Shown: positions 26,390 to 34,168, numbered from the stretch's first letter. The stretch is 34,567 bases of DNA from Cyanobacteriota bacterium SRBZ.bins.94.201705 (GCA_030549855.1 JAUQQP010000013.1:1-34567), one strand, 5' to 3'. Notes: generated by a model not told the origin, from the sequence alone. Numbers and translations: made by a program.

Positions 26390-27451
26390 ATGGTAGTAGC
26401 AGAGGCAAAGCCGACAACCTACAAGAAGACAGAGATTAAAGAGAATTTACTAACACCCAGGTTTTATACCACTGATTTCAAAGCCTTAGCCGAATTGGAC
26501 ATCTCCAGCCAGGAAACGGAATTAAGGGCAATGCTGGAGGAGATGAGAAATGATTACAATCGTCACCACTTTGTAAGAGACGAGGAGTTCCAAAAATCTT
26601 GGGATAACATAGACGAAAAAACCCGCAAAGCCTTTATAAGTTTCCTTGAAAGGTCATGTGTTTCAGAGTTTTCTGGTTTCCTGCTGTTTAAGGAAATCTC
26701 CCGTCGCATCAAGGACAAAAACCCCCTTTTAAGTGAGATGTTCAGCCTGATGGCAAGGGATGAGGCGCGTCATGCCGGGTTTTTAAACAAGGCCATGGCT
26801 GACTTTAACATCTCCTTGGATTTGGGTTATTTGACTAGACACCGGGTTTATACCTTCTTCCCCCCTGAGTGGATTATTTATGCCGTATACCTGTCTGAAA
26901 AAATCGGCTATTGGCGTTATATCCTAATGTATCGCCACCTGGAGAAAAATCCCCAGTATCAGTTTTACCCCCTGTTTAAGAAGTTTGAAAACTGGTGTCA
27001 AGACGAAAACCGCCACGGGGATATTTTCAACGCCTTGTTACGCTCACAAACCTCCATGTGGAAAGGCTGGAAGGCCAAATTATGGTCTAAATTCTTCCTG
27101 TTGTCGGTATTTGCCACCCATGCCCTAACTGTTTGCGAGAGAAGCGATTTTTATCAAGCTGTCGGTTTGGATGCCAAAGAATACGATCGCATGGTGGTCA
27201 GAAAGACCAACAAGACGGCGGCTAAGGCCTTCCCCGTAATCCTAGACACTGAACACCCAGAATTCTTCCCCCGTCTGGAAAAATGTGCCGACTACTACCT
27301 GGAAATCTGCCGCATTGACGAAAGCAACCAACCCGGCTTCATCAAATTCCTGCGTAAATTGCCCCTACAAATAGCTATTTTCTGGAACCTGTTAAGATTA
27401 TACCTACTCAAGGGGATTGAAACCGAGCCTTTGAGAGGCACAGTGCGCTAG
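26390..27451 (+). CDS. acsF: Mg-protoporphyrin IX monomethyl ester oxidative cyclase AcsF
   Basis: This 353-residue diiron enzyme (also ChlA/ChlE) forms the fifth ring of chlorophyll, using O2 to make divinyl protochlorophyllide at the thylakoid or plasma membrane. The rubrerythrin-type diiron ligands are visible: E87 and E93 around LERSCVSEF, DEARH at 124-128 and DENRH at 205-209. FYTTDFKALAELDIS and PEWIIYAVYLSEKIGYWRY are typical. The length equals cyanobacterial ChlA1. The ATG at 26390 follows AAGAGATAGAACG. A terminator hairpin follows the stop. It is divergent from hemF and about 80 nt ahead of the convergent psaK. Confidence 0.97.
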   Translation: MVVAEAKPTTYKKTEIKENLLTPRFYTTDFKALAELDISSQETELRAMLEEMRNDYNRHHFVRDEEFQKSWDNIDEKTRKAFISFLERSCVSEFSGFLLFKEISRRIKDKNPLLSEMFSLMARDEARHAGFLNKAMADFNISLDLGYLTRHRVYTFFPPEWIIYAVYLSEKIGYWRYILMYRHLEKNPQYQFYPLFKKFENWCQDENRHGDIFNALLRSQTSMWKGWKAKLWSKFFLLSVFATHALTVCERSDFYQAVGLDAKEYDRMVVRKTNKTAAKAFPVILDTEHPEFFPRLEKCADYYLEICRIDESNQPGFIKFLRKLPLQIAIFWNLLRLYLLKGIETEPLRGTVR

Positions 27452-27486
27452 TACTTGGCTTTTCTCTTGCCAACCAGTTCATCCTA

Positions 27487-27516
27487 GAGGGCCTGTGATA
27501 TGAGCCCTCATTTTTG
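27487..27516 (+). terminator. acsF terminator
   Basis: GAGGGC (27487-27492) pairs with GCCCTC (27504-27509) and is followed by ATTTTTG. It lies about 35 nt after the acsF stop and just before the psaK end on the other strand. Confidence 0.85.
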
Positions 27517-27531
27517 TTATTATATTCCTAT

Positions 27532-27795
27532 TTACAATACCCCCAGGTTAGCTAAACCGAGAATAACACCGGCGCCCAGTATATGTCCAAAACTGGTGGT
27601 TGCCAATAAAGCTGGGAATCCCATACCACCAAAGAAAACATCCCCTGGCAATTTGGGGCCAGCACTGGGCTCTTTCATGGTAGATTTAGCAAAGGCGATG
27701 GCTATAATATTGCATATAATCATAGTTAGAGCCACACTGGGGCTCCATTGCACAGTGGTGGGGACGGCTGCTAGAAGAGTATTTAGATATGGCAT
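27532..27795 (-). CDS. psaK: Photosystem I subunit PsaK
   Basis: This 87-residue subunit sits at the edge of the photosystem I monomer and binds antenna chlorophyll. It has two transmembrane helices, near residues 18-37 and 62-84. The loop MKEPSAGPKLPGDVFFGGMGFPALLATTSFGHILGAG is the PsaK signature. A short N-terminal stretch (MPYLNTLLAAVPTTVQW) is the targeting/lead part also seen in cyanobacterial PsaK1. Whether this is PsaK1 or the high-light PsaK2 cannot be decided here. The gene is monocistronic and converges with acsF, whose terminator lies 16 nt beyond the psaK stop. Confidence 0.95.
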   Translation of the reverse strand: MPYLNTLLAAVPTTVQWSPSVALTMIICNIIAIAFAKSTMKEPSAGPKLPGDVFFGGMGFPALLATTSFGHILGAGVILGLANLGVL

Positions 27796-27924
27796 TTACT
27801 GTCCTACTCCTCACTAACTTTTCAGACTCCTAATTTTAGAGCTCCCTCTGTCAAAAATTTCCATTTTGTTGCAATACTTTGCATTTTCATTAAAAATTGT
27901 AAATTTCCACCCAACAGGGAATAA

Positions 27925-28821
27925 ATGGAAAAAAAACTAATAGTAATTTGTGGGGCAACGGCAGTAGGAAAGTCAGCCCTAGCTTTGGAAATAGCGCAAA
28001 AACTTAACACTTTTATCATCAGTGCCGATTCCCGCCAGGTGTATATAGATTTTGACATCGGTACTGCTAAACCTACCCCCGAAGAAAGGGAATTAGTGCC
28101 CCATTATATGATTGATATATGCCATCCCCAACAGGTCCTAACGGTGGCAGAATATCAAGAGCAAGTCTATGCTATCATAAACCAGGCCGATTCTGTCCCT
28201 TTGATGGTGGGGGGTACAGGATTGTACATCAAAGCCGTTACCAAAGGCTTAAAAATCCCACCGGTGGCGCCACAACCGGCATTACGGGCACAACTTGCCA
28301 AGTACAGTCAGAGGGAAAGATATAGCTTTTTGCAACAAGTGGATCCCATCGCCTGTGAGAAAATACATCCTAATGACGAGACTAGGACTATCAGGGCTTT
28401 GGAAGTATATTACGTTACCGGCAAACCTATCTCTCAACTCCAGGGGGAAAATCCTCCTCCTTATTCTATTCTGCAGATAGGATTACATTGCGAACCCAAA
28501 AAACTACAGGAAAGAATAGCCCGTCGCACCCGGGAAATGTTGAGAAGGGGGTTAGCCCATGAAACGGCTAGACTAATGCTAAAGTATGGGGAGGATTTAC
28601 CTCTACTTAATACCCTTGGCTATGCAGAAATGAAGGAATTTATTCAAGGCAAAATTACTCTCTCTCAGGCAGAGGAATTGATTGTTTTACATACCCGTCA
28701 ATTTGCCAAAAGACAACGGACCTGGTTTAATGCCTATCCTGAAATTAAATGGTTTGATGTGGACAATCCTCATCTTTTTAGGGATGTTTGGGATACAATA
28801 GCCAGATTTTTAGAACAATAA
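27925..28821 (+). CDS. miaA: tRNA dimethylallyltransferase MiaA
   Basis: This 298-residue enzyme transfers the dimethylallyl group of DMAPP to N6 of A37 in tRNAs that read codons starting with U. The P-loop GATAVGKSALALEIA is at residues 10-24. SADSRQVYIDFDIGTAKPTPEE, the GGTGLYIKAV motif and the late HTRQFAKRQRTWFN segment are family hallmarks, the last being the tRNA-binding basic region. The length is normal for cyanobacteria. The start ATG at 27925 follows AACAGGGAATAA. It is divergent from psaK. A T- and A-rich spacer of about 145 nt separates it from the next small gene. Confidence 0.96.
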   Translation: MEKKLIVICGATAVGKSALALEIAQKLNTFIISADSRQVYIDFDIGTAKPTPEERELVPHYMIDICHPQQVLTVAEYQEQVYAIINQADSVPLMVGGTGLYIKAVTKGLKIPPVAPQPALRAQLAKYSQRERYSFLQQVDPIACEKIHPNDETRTIRALEVYYVTGKPISQLQGENPPPYSILQIGLHCEPKKLQERIARRTREMLRRGLAHETARLMLKYGEDLPLLNTLGYAEMKEFIQGKITLSQAEELIVLHTRQFAKRQRTWFNAYPEIKWFDVDNPHLFRDVWDTIARFLEQ

Positions 28822-28968
28822 CCGGGGCTAGCGGGGGAAAATACAGTAACAAAATGTAGCAAAAAAATCAGCTCTCTCTTTGACAAATATTACAATAGAA
28901 ACAAGGGTGAAGGAAAAAACCCGCTAACTGGGTTTTCTAACTAGGTTTTGGCGGAAAAAGAGGGAATC

Positions 28969-29166
28969 ATGTTTGTAATTTTGCAAAAGGAAGGAATTTT
29001 AAATGCAGAGAGTGTTTGTAAAAACTGTTTGTGGGCAACCCAAAATGGCAGCCCCCGTTGGCAGTCGGGAAAACTTAGTTGTCTGGAGTGTGTGGGCAAA
29101 TCTGAATCATCCCAGTTAGAATTATACCAGTGTCAGATGGGATTCCGTCTTGTCAATATACCCTAG
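28969..29166 (+). CDS. Small protein with two CxxC pairs (putative metal site)
   Basis: This 65-residue protein is likely cytosolic and carries CKNC (residues 17-20) and CLEC (38-41), plus a lone Cys55, in a compact sequence rich in Trp, Gln and Gly. Two CxxC pairs separated by 17 residues fit a zinc ribbon or rubredoxin-like knuckle; no metal is proved by sequence. I recognise no named family, but the size and the VCKNCLWATQNG segment look like a conserved cyanobacterial orphan. I choose ATG 28969, with AAAGAGGGA five bases upstream; a longer TTG start at 28948 is less likely. A possible hairpin (AACCC...GGGTT, about 28919-28935) lies in its leader. The Tic20-like gene follows 39 nt later. 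Confidence 0.65.
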   Translation: MFVILQKEGILNAESVCKNCLWATQNGSPRWQSGKLSCLECVGKSESSQLELYQCQMGFRLVNIP

Positions 29167-29205
29167 ATTGTTGTCAATACCAACCCTATAGTTTTGAGAA
29201 AGATT

Positions 29206-29688
29206 ATGAACTGGCGCAACTATTCCCCCCAGTGGCAGGATAGACTATTTGCCTCCATTGTATATCTGATGCCTTTGGCAGATGCCCTGGAATTTGGAGG
29301 CTATCTGTTTAGACAATTCCCAGCCCTTAGCCTGATTGCAATCCCCCTCTCTCCTCTGCTTATCATCAATACCATTCCCTTTGGCGGTTTTATCCTGTTT
29401 ATTCTTCTGTTTGCCGCCGTGGTTAGAAATGCCCGCATTAGTTATTTTATTCGCTTTAATACCCTGCAGGCGTTGTTAATAGATATTTTGTTGATTATTG
29501 TAAGTCTAGTATTTCAATTCTTTTTTAGGGGGTTGGGTTTCTTTCCTTTGCTTGTTGAAACCCTGGCTAACACCATCTTTTTGGGCACCCTGGTAGCCTG
29601 TGTCTATGCAATAGTACAAGCGGCTTGGGGCAAATACCCAGAAATCCCGGCCATATCCTCCGCCGCCCGCTCGCAAATGCCCTGGTAG
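29206..29688 (+). CDS. Tic20-family membrane protein
   Basis: This 160-residue protein has a short lead (MNWRNYSPQWQDRLFASIVYLMPLADALEFG). Four hydrophobic helices follow, near residues 35-55, 56-77, 88-108 and 118-140. RLFASIVYLMPLADALEFG and the FNTLQALLIDILLII stretch are the marks of the Tic20 family, relatives of the chloroplast inner-envelope import component. In cyanobacteria the role is not established; it may be a small membrane channel or assembly factor. The ATG at 29206, with TGAGAAAG upstream, is used; a TTG 12 nt earlier is in frame. It ends 6 nt before the convergent FAH-family stop. Confidence 0.85.
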   Translation: MNWRNYSPQWQDRLFASIVYLMPLADALEFGGYLFRQFPALSLIAIPLSPLLIINTIPFGGFILFILLFAAVVRNARISYFIRFNTLQALLIDILLIIVSLVFQFFFRGLGFFPLLVETLANTIFLGTLVACVYAIVQAAWGKYPEIPAISSAARSQMPW

Positions 29689-29694
29689 GCTATT

Positions 29695-30483
29695 CTAGTC
29701 ATCGTCGGGGGCAGGTATTACTCTGTTAGTCAGTTTGCCAATGCTTTCTATCTCCACTGTAACAGTATCCCCCACCTGTAAAGGGCCAACTCCAGGGGGT
29801 GTGCCCGTCAAAATCACATCTCCTGGCAATAGGGTCATAATGTGAGAGATATAGGATACTAAATACTCAGGAGAAAATACCATGTCTGAAATCAAAGCTG
29901 ACTGTTTTGGATTGTCCTCATCGTCGTTGAGATAGGTTTTAATACAAGCCCCAGGAGTCAATTCTCTCACAATCCAAGGCCCTAATGGACAAAAGGTATC
30001 AAAACCCTTGGCCCTTGTCCACTGTCCGTCTTTTTTTTGTAAATCCCTGGCAGTTACATCATTGGCAATGGTATAGCCCCAAATCTTATCATTGGCCTCT
30101 TCTATAGGACAGTTTTTCACCCTACTTCCTATCACTAGGGCTAATTCTCCCTCAAAGTCCACTCTCTGGGACTGTTTTGGGTATACAATGGCCTCTTCAT
30201 GGGCTATTACCGCTGAGGGAGGTTTCAGAAATATCAAAGGCTCTTTTGGTACTTCAGAGCCCATCTCCGCCGCATGGGCAGAATAGTTTTTCCCCACGGC
30301 AATTATCTTGGAAGGGGCACAGGGAGGCAATAAGCGGTATTGGTCACTGTTGAGAATCTGCTGGGTAACCTGCCCATTCAACCAAGGGGGGGCATCCAAC
30401 ACTTCCACCGTGCGGTTGGGTTGTAGTCTACCGTAATAGGTCTGTCCGCCGCTGGTTTTTACCCTTACATAGCGTTGAGCCAT
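29695..30483 (-). CDS. Fumarylacetoacetate hydrolase-family protein
   Basis: This 262-residue protein has an N-terminal part of about 55 residues and the FAH-type beta domain. [33 protein letters not shown] and [11 protein letters not shown] (with metal-ligand Glu111 and Glu113) are followed by [14 protein letters not shown] and the C-terminal [18 protein letters not shown]. This motif set belongs to divalent-metal hydratases, decarboxylases and acylpyruvases, such as FAHD1-type oxaloacetate decarboxylase or acylpyruvate hydrolase. The substrate here is not known. The neighbours (Tic20-like, rpsF) offer no pathway. The ATG at 30483 is preceded by GAGAGTTTGAT. Confidence 0.88.
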   Translation of the reverse strand: MAQRYVRVKTSGGQTYYGRLQPNRTVEVLDAPPWLNGQVTQQILNSDQYRLLPPCAPSKIIAVGKNYSAHAAEMGSEVPKEPLIFLKPPSAVIAHEEAIVYPKQSQRVDFEGELALVIGSRVKNCPIEEANDKIWGYTIANDVTARDLQKKDGQWTRAKGFDTFCPLGPWIVRELTPGACIKTYLNDDEDNPKQSALISDMVFSPEYLVSYISHIMTLLPGDVILTGTPPGVGPLQVGDTVTVEIESIGKLTNRVIPAPDDD

Positions 30484-30660
30484 ATCAAACTCTCAAAGGC
30501 AAATCAAAAAAAAAGTAGATGGTTGTACAATCGTCGATTTTCTGCTATAAATATATAAGCATCATTCTCCCACTGTATCAATATTTATATAAACTCCCGA
30601 GAGTGATGACGACAACCTTGCTCCCGCCAGGGGGCCTTTATAGTCCATAAGGAGAGGCGT

Positions 30661-31149
30661 ATGGGTAAACTAAGAACTTACGAGATGATGTTTATTTTGC
30701 GCCCCGATTTAACTGAGGTGCAGGTAAACAGACAATTGCACAAGTACCGTCAGTTGCTTAAACAACACGGTGCCGAAAAGGTCTCTCTTCAAATCTGGGG
30801 TAAACGCCGTCTAGCCTATCCCATCAAGAAGTACCAGGAAGGCATTTATGTCCTCACCCACTATACGGGAGATGGCCGCCAGGTGGCAGTCATAGAAAGG
30901 GATATGCGCCTCGGGGAGGAGGTATTACGCTTTCTCACCATTAGACTGGACGAACCATTTGAATTTGAAGACACGGAAATCCCCCTCATTGAAGAGGAAA
31001 CCACAATACCTGCTTCCTCCACAGCTACCACGGAGACGGTAGAAGCTGCAACAGACACCACGGCTGATACTCCAGAGGAAGTGGCGGCTGAAACGGCAGA
31101 ACAAACCCCTCAAGTGCCAGAAGGCCAGACAGCAGAAACCCCTTCTTAG
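30661..31149 (+). CDS. rpsF: 30S ribosomal protein S6 with long acidic tail
   Basis: This 162-residue protein has S6 in residues 1 to about 100: YEMMFILRPDLTEVQV, then WGKRRLAYPIKKYQEGIYVLTHY, then RFLTIRLDEP. S6 binds S18 and 16S rRNA on the 30S platform. The normal length is about 100-115 residues. Here a tail of about 55 residues rich in Glu, Thr, Ala and Pro (ETTIPASSTATTETVEA and similar) follows, which is low-complexity and likely disordered. Such tails occur in some cyanobacterial S6 proteins. GGAGAGGCGT precedes the ATG. The usual rpsR-ssb partners are absent here, so it is a stand-alone rpsF. It is transcribed toward the DUF1818 gene, 66 nt away. Confidence 0.95.
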   Translation: MGKLRTYEMMFILRPDLTEVQVNRQLHKYRQLLKQHGAEKVSLQIWGKRRLAYPIKKYQEGIYVLTHYTGDGRQVAVIERDMRLGEEVLRFLTIRLDEPFEFEDTEIPLIEEETTIPASSTATTETVEAATDTTADTPEEVAAETAEQTPQVPEGQTAETPS

Positions 31150-31215
31150 GGGACAAACCATTGCGGCAAAAGGGGCGTGGTGCTGTTACAATGGCAGACT
31201 AGGGGGTGCTAGACC

Positions 31216-31572
31216 TTGATCAAACAGGGTAAGGGATGGAGACTGGGTTGGCGGGCCGATGCCCCCGTATACAAGGGGCTAGTCGGGGCCGAAGACTGGG
31301 CCATGGAGTTGACTGAGGAGGAGATGCGTGACTTCTGTCGCCTCCTACGGCAAATCCACCAGACAGTTGCTGATTTGAGTAAACACCTAATGCCAGAGGA
31401 ATCCCTTGTCTGTGAGGTGGAAAGCGAACTGTTGTGGCTTGGGGCGGAGGGATTCCCTGACAACTATTCCCTGAGGCTCATCCTCTCCCAACCTCGACGG
31501 GCAGAGGGCACTTGGCCACCTCACGCCATCCCCGAACTTTTACAAGCCTCCCAATCCCTTGGCCTCTTCTGA
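31216..31572 (+). CDS. DUF1818-family protein
   Basis: This 118-residue soluble protein has a lead GKGWRLGWRADAPVYKGLVGAEDWA, a helical middle (LTEEEMRDFCRLLRQIHQTVADL), then WLGAEGFPDNYSLRLILSQPRRAEGTW. I recognise this as the cyanobacteria- and plastid-lineage DUF1818 family, with function unknown. The start is a TTG at 31216, the only sensible one, since the family begins right before the GKGWRLGW motif. An upstream AGGGGG (31200-31205) can serve as ribosome site. It is likely in one transcript with rpsF. The strong tRNA-Pro promoter begins within two bases of its stop. Confidence 0.85.
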   Translation: MIKQGKGWRLGWRADAPVYKGLVGAEDWAMELTEEEMRDFCRLLRQIHQTVADLSKHLMPEESLVCEVESELLWLGAEGFPDNYSLRLILSQPRRAEGTWPPHAIPELLQASQSLGLF

Positions 31573-31573
31573 C

Positions 31574-31602
31574 TTGACAGGGCCAATATCATGCGTTATA
31601 AT
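31574..31602 (+). promoter_or_regulatory. Consensus sigma70 promoter of tRNA-Pro
   Basis: TTGACA (31574-31579) and TATAAT (31597-31602), both perfect consensus boxes, are separated by exactly 17 nt. The predicted start lies about 25-30 nt before the tRNA-Pro. Confidence 0.88.
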
Positions 31603-31636
31603 TATAAGTCGTGACAATCAAGGTTCCCACTGACAA

Positions 31637-31710
31637 CGGGGCGTAGCGCAGCTTGGTAGCGCACCACTTTGGGGTAGTGGTGGTCGTGGGTTCAAATCCC
31701 GCCGCTCCGA
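31637..31710 (+). tRNA. tRNA-Pro (anticodon GGG)
   Basis: A cloverleaf is clear: acceptor CGGGGCG with CGCTCCG and discriminator A; D arm TAGCGCAGCTTGGTAGCGCA; anticodon stem CCACT/AGTGG with loop TTGGGGT and anticodon GGG for proline; T arm with GGGTTCAAATCCC. No CCA is encoded. It sits behind a perfect consensus promoter. A repeated block and a hairpin follow downstream. Confidence 0.95.
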
Positions 31711-31754
31711 TGGATCCTTATGTCCAATTTTCAACTCTCTTAATCACCCCAACG

Positions 31755-31806
31755 GTAAATCAACTATAGATTTGTCAGCAAATTGTCAGCATTACTCCCT
31801 GTTATA
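31755..31806 (+). repeat. tRNA-flanking 52-nt repeat, right copy
   Basis: Begins 44 nt after the tRNA-Pro 3' end. It is the reverse-oriented partner of 1736-1787 (47/52 identical, no gaps). It holds TTTGTCAGCA (31771-31780) and ATTGTCAGCA (31782-31791). Its last bases form the left arm of a 9-bp hairpin (31797-31818). Confidence 0.9.
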
Positions 31807-31828
31807 GCCATAACAGGGGTATTTTGTC
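31797..31828 (+). terminator. Hairpin after tRNA-Pro
   Basis: CCCTGTTAT (31797-31805) pairs perfectly with ATAACAGGG (31810-31818) over a 4-nt AGCC loop, followed by GTATTTTG. It may act as the tRNA-Pro terminator, though the T-run is short. The left arm is part of the tRNA-flanking repeat. Confidence 0.55.
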
Positions 31829-31869
31829 AAGATGGAATAAAAAAATTTTTTATAGGCAACAGAGAAAAA

Positions 31870-32139
31870 GATACCCCCTGGTAGGGGGTGGGACTTTTTA
31901 GAAAAGAGTCAAAAAATAAAATAAAATTAGTAACTTAGAAAAATAGGGGTATTTGGAGAAATAGTGTTCAGGGGACTGGATGGGAGTTTTTGAGAAGTAG
32001 GCAAAAAATAAAATAAAATCAGTGACTTAGAAAAATAGGGGTATGTAGAGATACCCCCTGGTAGGGGGTGGGACTTTTTAGAAAAGAGTCAAAAAATAAA
32101 ATAAAATTAGTAACTTAGAAAAATAGGGGTATGTAGAAA
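31870..32139. repeat. Three 90-bp tandem repeats
   Basis: Units start at 31870, 31960 and 32050, exactly 90 bp apart. Units 1 and 3 agree over at least their first 83 bases (GATACCCCC to GGGGTAT). Unit 2 is diverged in its first half but shares the AAAAAATAAAATAAAAT and CTTAGAAAAATAGGGGTAT parts. Units 1 and 3 carry a hairpin, ACCCCC-TGGT-AGGGGGT. No coding sense seen. Not a CRISPR: units adjoin without spacers. Confidence 0.9.
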
Positions 32140-32179
32140 TAAAACAAAATCTGGGTCTTGGAAAAAGAGTAGCTTATTT

Positions 32180-32670
32180 TCATTTTGTTCCTCCTATCAA
32201 TTTTAGATATATATCAATGGCAGATAAAATTATTTCTTTCCTCTCAGTTTTCTCTAGGTATATGACCCGCAATTGTTCCCCTAGATTCTCTCTTATCAAA
32301 TCTTCTCTGTACTCTTTTAGAAAATCGTGGAGAAAATTCAATAATTTAGTCTCATTCGAGAAATTACCCTTCCATTAGACCCTAAGTATCTCTCTGATTT
32401 ATCTGCTCCAATCTTCCCTCCCCTATAGGTCTTTTGAGAATTTAATATTTTTATTTTTTCTCCTCCAAAAAACTCTTTCAGGATTATTTCCGTCACTTTA
32501 TCTGAACCTGATTTAAATAACTTCTCTAAGTATTCCCTTCCTGGAATTGTTCCTATTTTCAAATTAGGTTTATATATCTCCCCTATTGTTAGTATTCCTT
32601 TTTTCACCTGCAGACAGAATAACTTTTCCAATAGGTCTTGACTTCTTTTGTTTTTCCCTAGATAGATAGT
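32180..32670 (-). pseudogene. Broken accessory reading frame, unknown family
   Basis: Two minus-strand frames join into one protein-like product. The first (32670 to 32338, with possible TTG start at 32631) reads LEKLFCLQVKKGILTIGEIY and ends in TAA-free text up to KSERYLGSNGR. The second (32374-32180) reads NFLHDFLKEYREDLIRENLG and ends IYLKLIGGTK. One extra base in the GGG near 32368-32370 would fuse them. The upstream start is also unclear, since the frame is closed by TAG just before 32670. Composition is very rich in Lys, Glu and Ile, like the gene upstream. I recognise no family. Either a pseudogene or a sequence error. Confidence 0.5.
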
Positions 32671-32704
32671 CTACCCATACAAGGGATTGTTATCATATTT
32701 ACAG

Positions 32705-33349
32705 TTACTTCTCCCTACATAAACCCTTGCCATATAGATAACCCTCCAATTCTGAAACTAGTATTGTTCTTACTCCTGGTAAAAATATTTTTTTATTATT
32801 TACTACTAATATGAATTCTTTCTCTTTGTCCTGGCTTATGAACCAGTACGTTTTTGTTTTTAGATACTGTATCTCTTGACTTCTTCTCCGTCCCCACCCT
32901 CTCTTTACTTCTATGTAGTTGTCTGGGGTTTCTAAATCTAGAATGGACTTTGTTTCTCTTGGGAATTTCGTTAGAGTATAATTTACTTGTGCTTTTATTT
33001 TCCTTGCTTCATAAAATCTCCTCAGTATTCCGTCTCCTGTATACTCTAACTCCCATTGAAATATCTTCCCTTCATACAAGATTTTTTCATTTTAACTAAA
33101 CACACTCTTTTTTATCCCTTCCTCATTCTCTTGTAAAAAACCCATAAACTTATATAAATCCATCCCAAGAGACACTAACATCCTGGCAATTGTATATAAC
33201 ACGAATTCTTTGTCGAATATTATCCACATTATCTTGTCCCTTCTTCTTCTTAATAGTTTTGCTCCCCCTTCTGATAACATTTCTTTCTCTGGTTCTCCTC
33301 TCCAAAAACTCTTATCTACTTCCTTCCAGTACACTTCTCTTCTTTCCAT
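32705..33349 (-). pseudogene. Accessory gene split by one in-frame TAA
   Basis: The frame starts at ATG 33349, with a good ribosome site (AGAGGGG seven bases upstream), and runs 85 codons to TAA at 33092-33094. The same frame then stays open for a further 128 codons to 32705, without a good start of its own (only TTG at 33079). Both halves have the same charged, aromatic composition: DKSFWRGEPEKEML and YTIARMLVSLGMDLYKF before the stop, IFQWELEYTGDGILRRFYEARK and TYWFISQDKEKEFILVV after it. Together this is a 214-codon soluble-looking protein broken by one nonsense codon. Family unknown. Readthrough, a two-gene layout or a pseudogene are all possible. Confidence 0.55.
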
Positions 33350-33805
33350 CTTTATTCCCCTCTTTCTCTTTTTATCTCCCCAACCCTATTGTATAATATT
33401 TTTTCTCTTTTGTCTATCCTACAGGCATTAAAAAAATATTAAATTTTTGGAAGAGACTCTTAACAATCTATTAAGAATTGTGACTATTAAGAAATTATAA
33501 GAAAAACAAAAAAGAGAGGCTTGGATATCAAGCTCATCTTATTGATAATTAAATTATGATAAAAGTACATGGTATAGATTATATGGAAGTGTTATAGGAA
33601 CTTTAGTGTATATCTTTTAAATAATTAAATAAAAAAAATAGTATTTGTGGAGATACTACATGTGAGGCTAAATCAAAGATAAGTAGTGGGATGAAAAGGT
33701 ATGTTTTTCCACTCACTAGTGAGTATCTAGAAGAAAGGGGCTGAAAACCCAATTGTAATCTGTGTAAACAAAATTTGATAAATGGTCCCTAGAGGGGGGG
33801 TGAGA
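33350..33805. other. AT-rich spacer
   Basis: No gene seen. CTATTAAGAA occurs twice, 16 bp apart (33468 and 33484), and a perfect 14-bp palindrome ACTCACTAGTGAGT lies at 33711-33724, upstream of the next plus-strand gene. Both could be regulator sites, but nothing in the sequence tells which. Confidence 0.5.
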
Positions 33806-34030
33806 ATGATAAATAGTGGAGACGTACAAGAAAGGGTTAATAGAATAGAATTACTTGAATTGTTGTGGGCAAGAATACATAATTGTGCTCTGAGAGAATG
33901 TTTTAGATATGGGCAACTAAATAGAGCCATAGAAGAAGCCACTAACCAGAGAGTACAAGAAGAAAACACGAAAAAACAAAATAGTCAATTTCAAGGAGAG
34001 ATTAGACCACAAGACCTATCTACTCCCTAA
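33806..34030 (+). CDS. Small hypothetical helical protein
   Basis: This 74-residue protein is unknown to me. It is charged and probably helical: VQERVNRIELLELLWARIHNCALRECFRYGQLNRAIEEATNQRVQEENTKK reads as two amphipathic helices, followed by a polar tail. No signal peptide or transmembrane segment. I choose ATG 33806, eight bases after AGAGGGGGG. The frame is open to an ATG at 33782, but that would put the ribosome site inside the gene. Such short helical proteins are common among accessory and mobile genes. It converges on the next gene, with a bidirectional-looking hairpin between them. Confidence 0.6.
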   Translation: MINSGDVQERVNRIELLELLWARIHNCALRECFRYGQLNRAIEEATNQRVQEENTKKQNSQFQGEIRPQDLSTP

Positions 34031-34096
34031 CTTACTTCTCTATTCTTTCGATACTCTTAGACAAAAAAAAATATTGTTGGCAGAATAAAATAATTA

Positions 34097-34122
34097 CCCC
34101 CCTACACTATTCGGTAGGGGGG
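34097..34122. terminator. Hairpin between convergent genes
   Basis: CCCCCCTA (34097-34104) pairs with TAGGGGGG (34115-34122) around a 10-nt loop. It lies between the ends of two convergent genes and could serve both, although no long T-run follows on either side. Confidence 0.6.
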
Positions 34123-34168
34123 AAGATGTCGGTATTAAACCCGTCCGTCTAAGATGGCCCTGTAGTCA

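Noticed and set aside
31870-32139. CRISPR array
   Set aside because: The 90-bp units abut directly, are too long and have no unique spacers; no cas gene is visible in the window.
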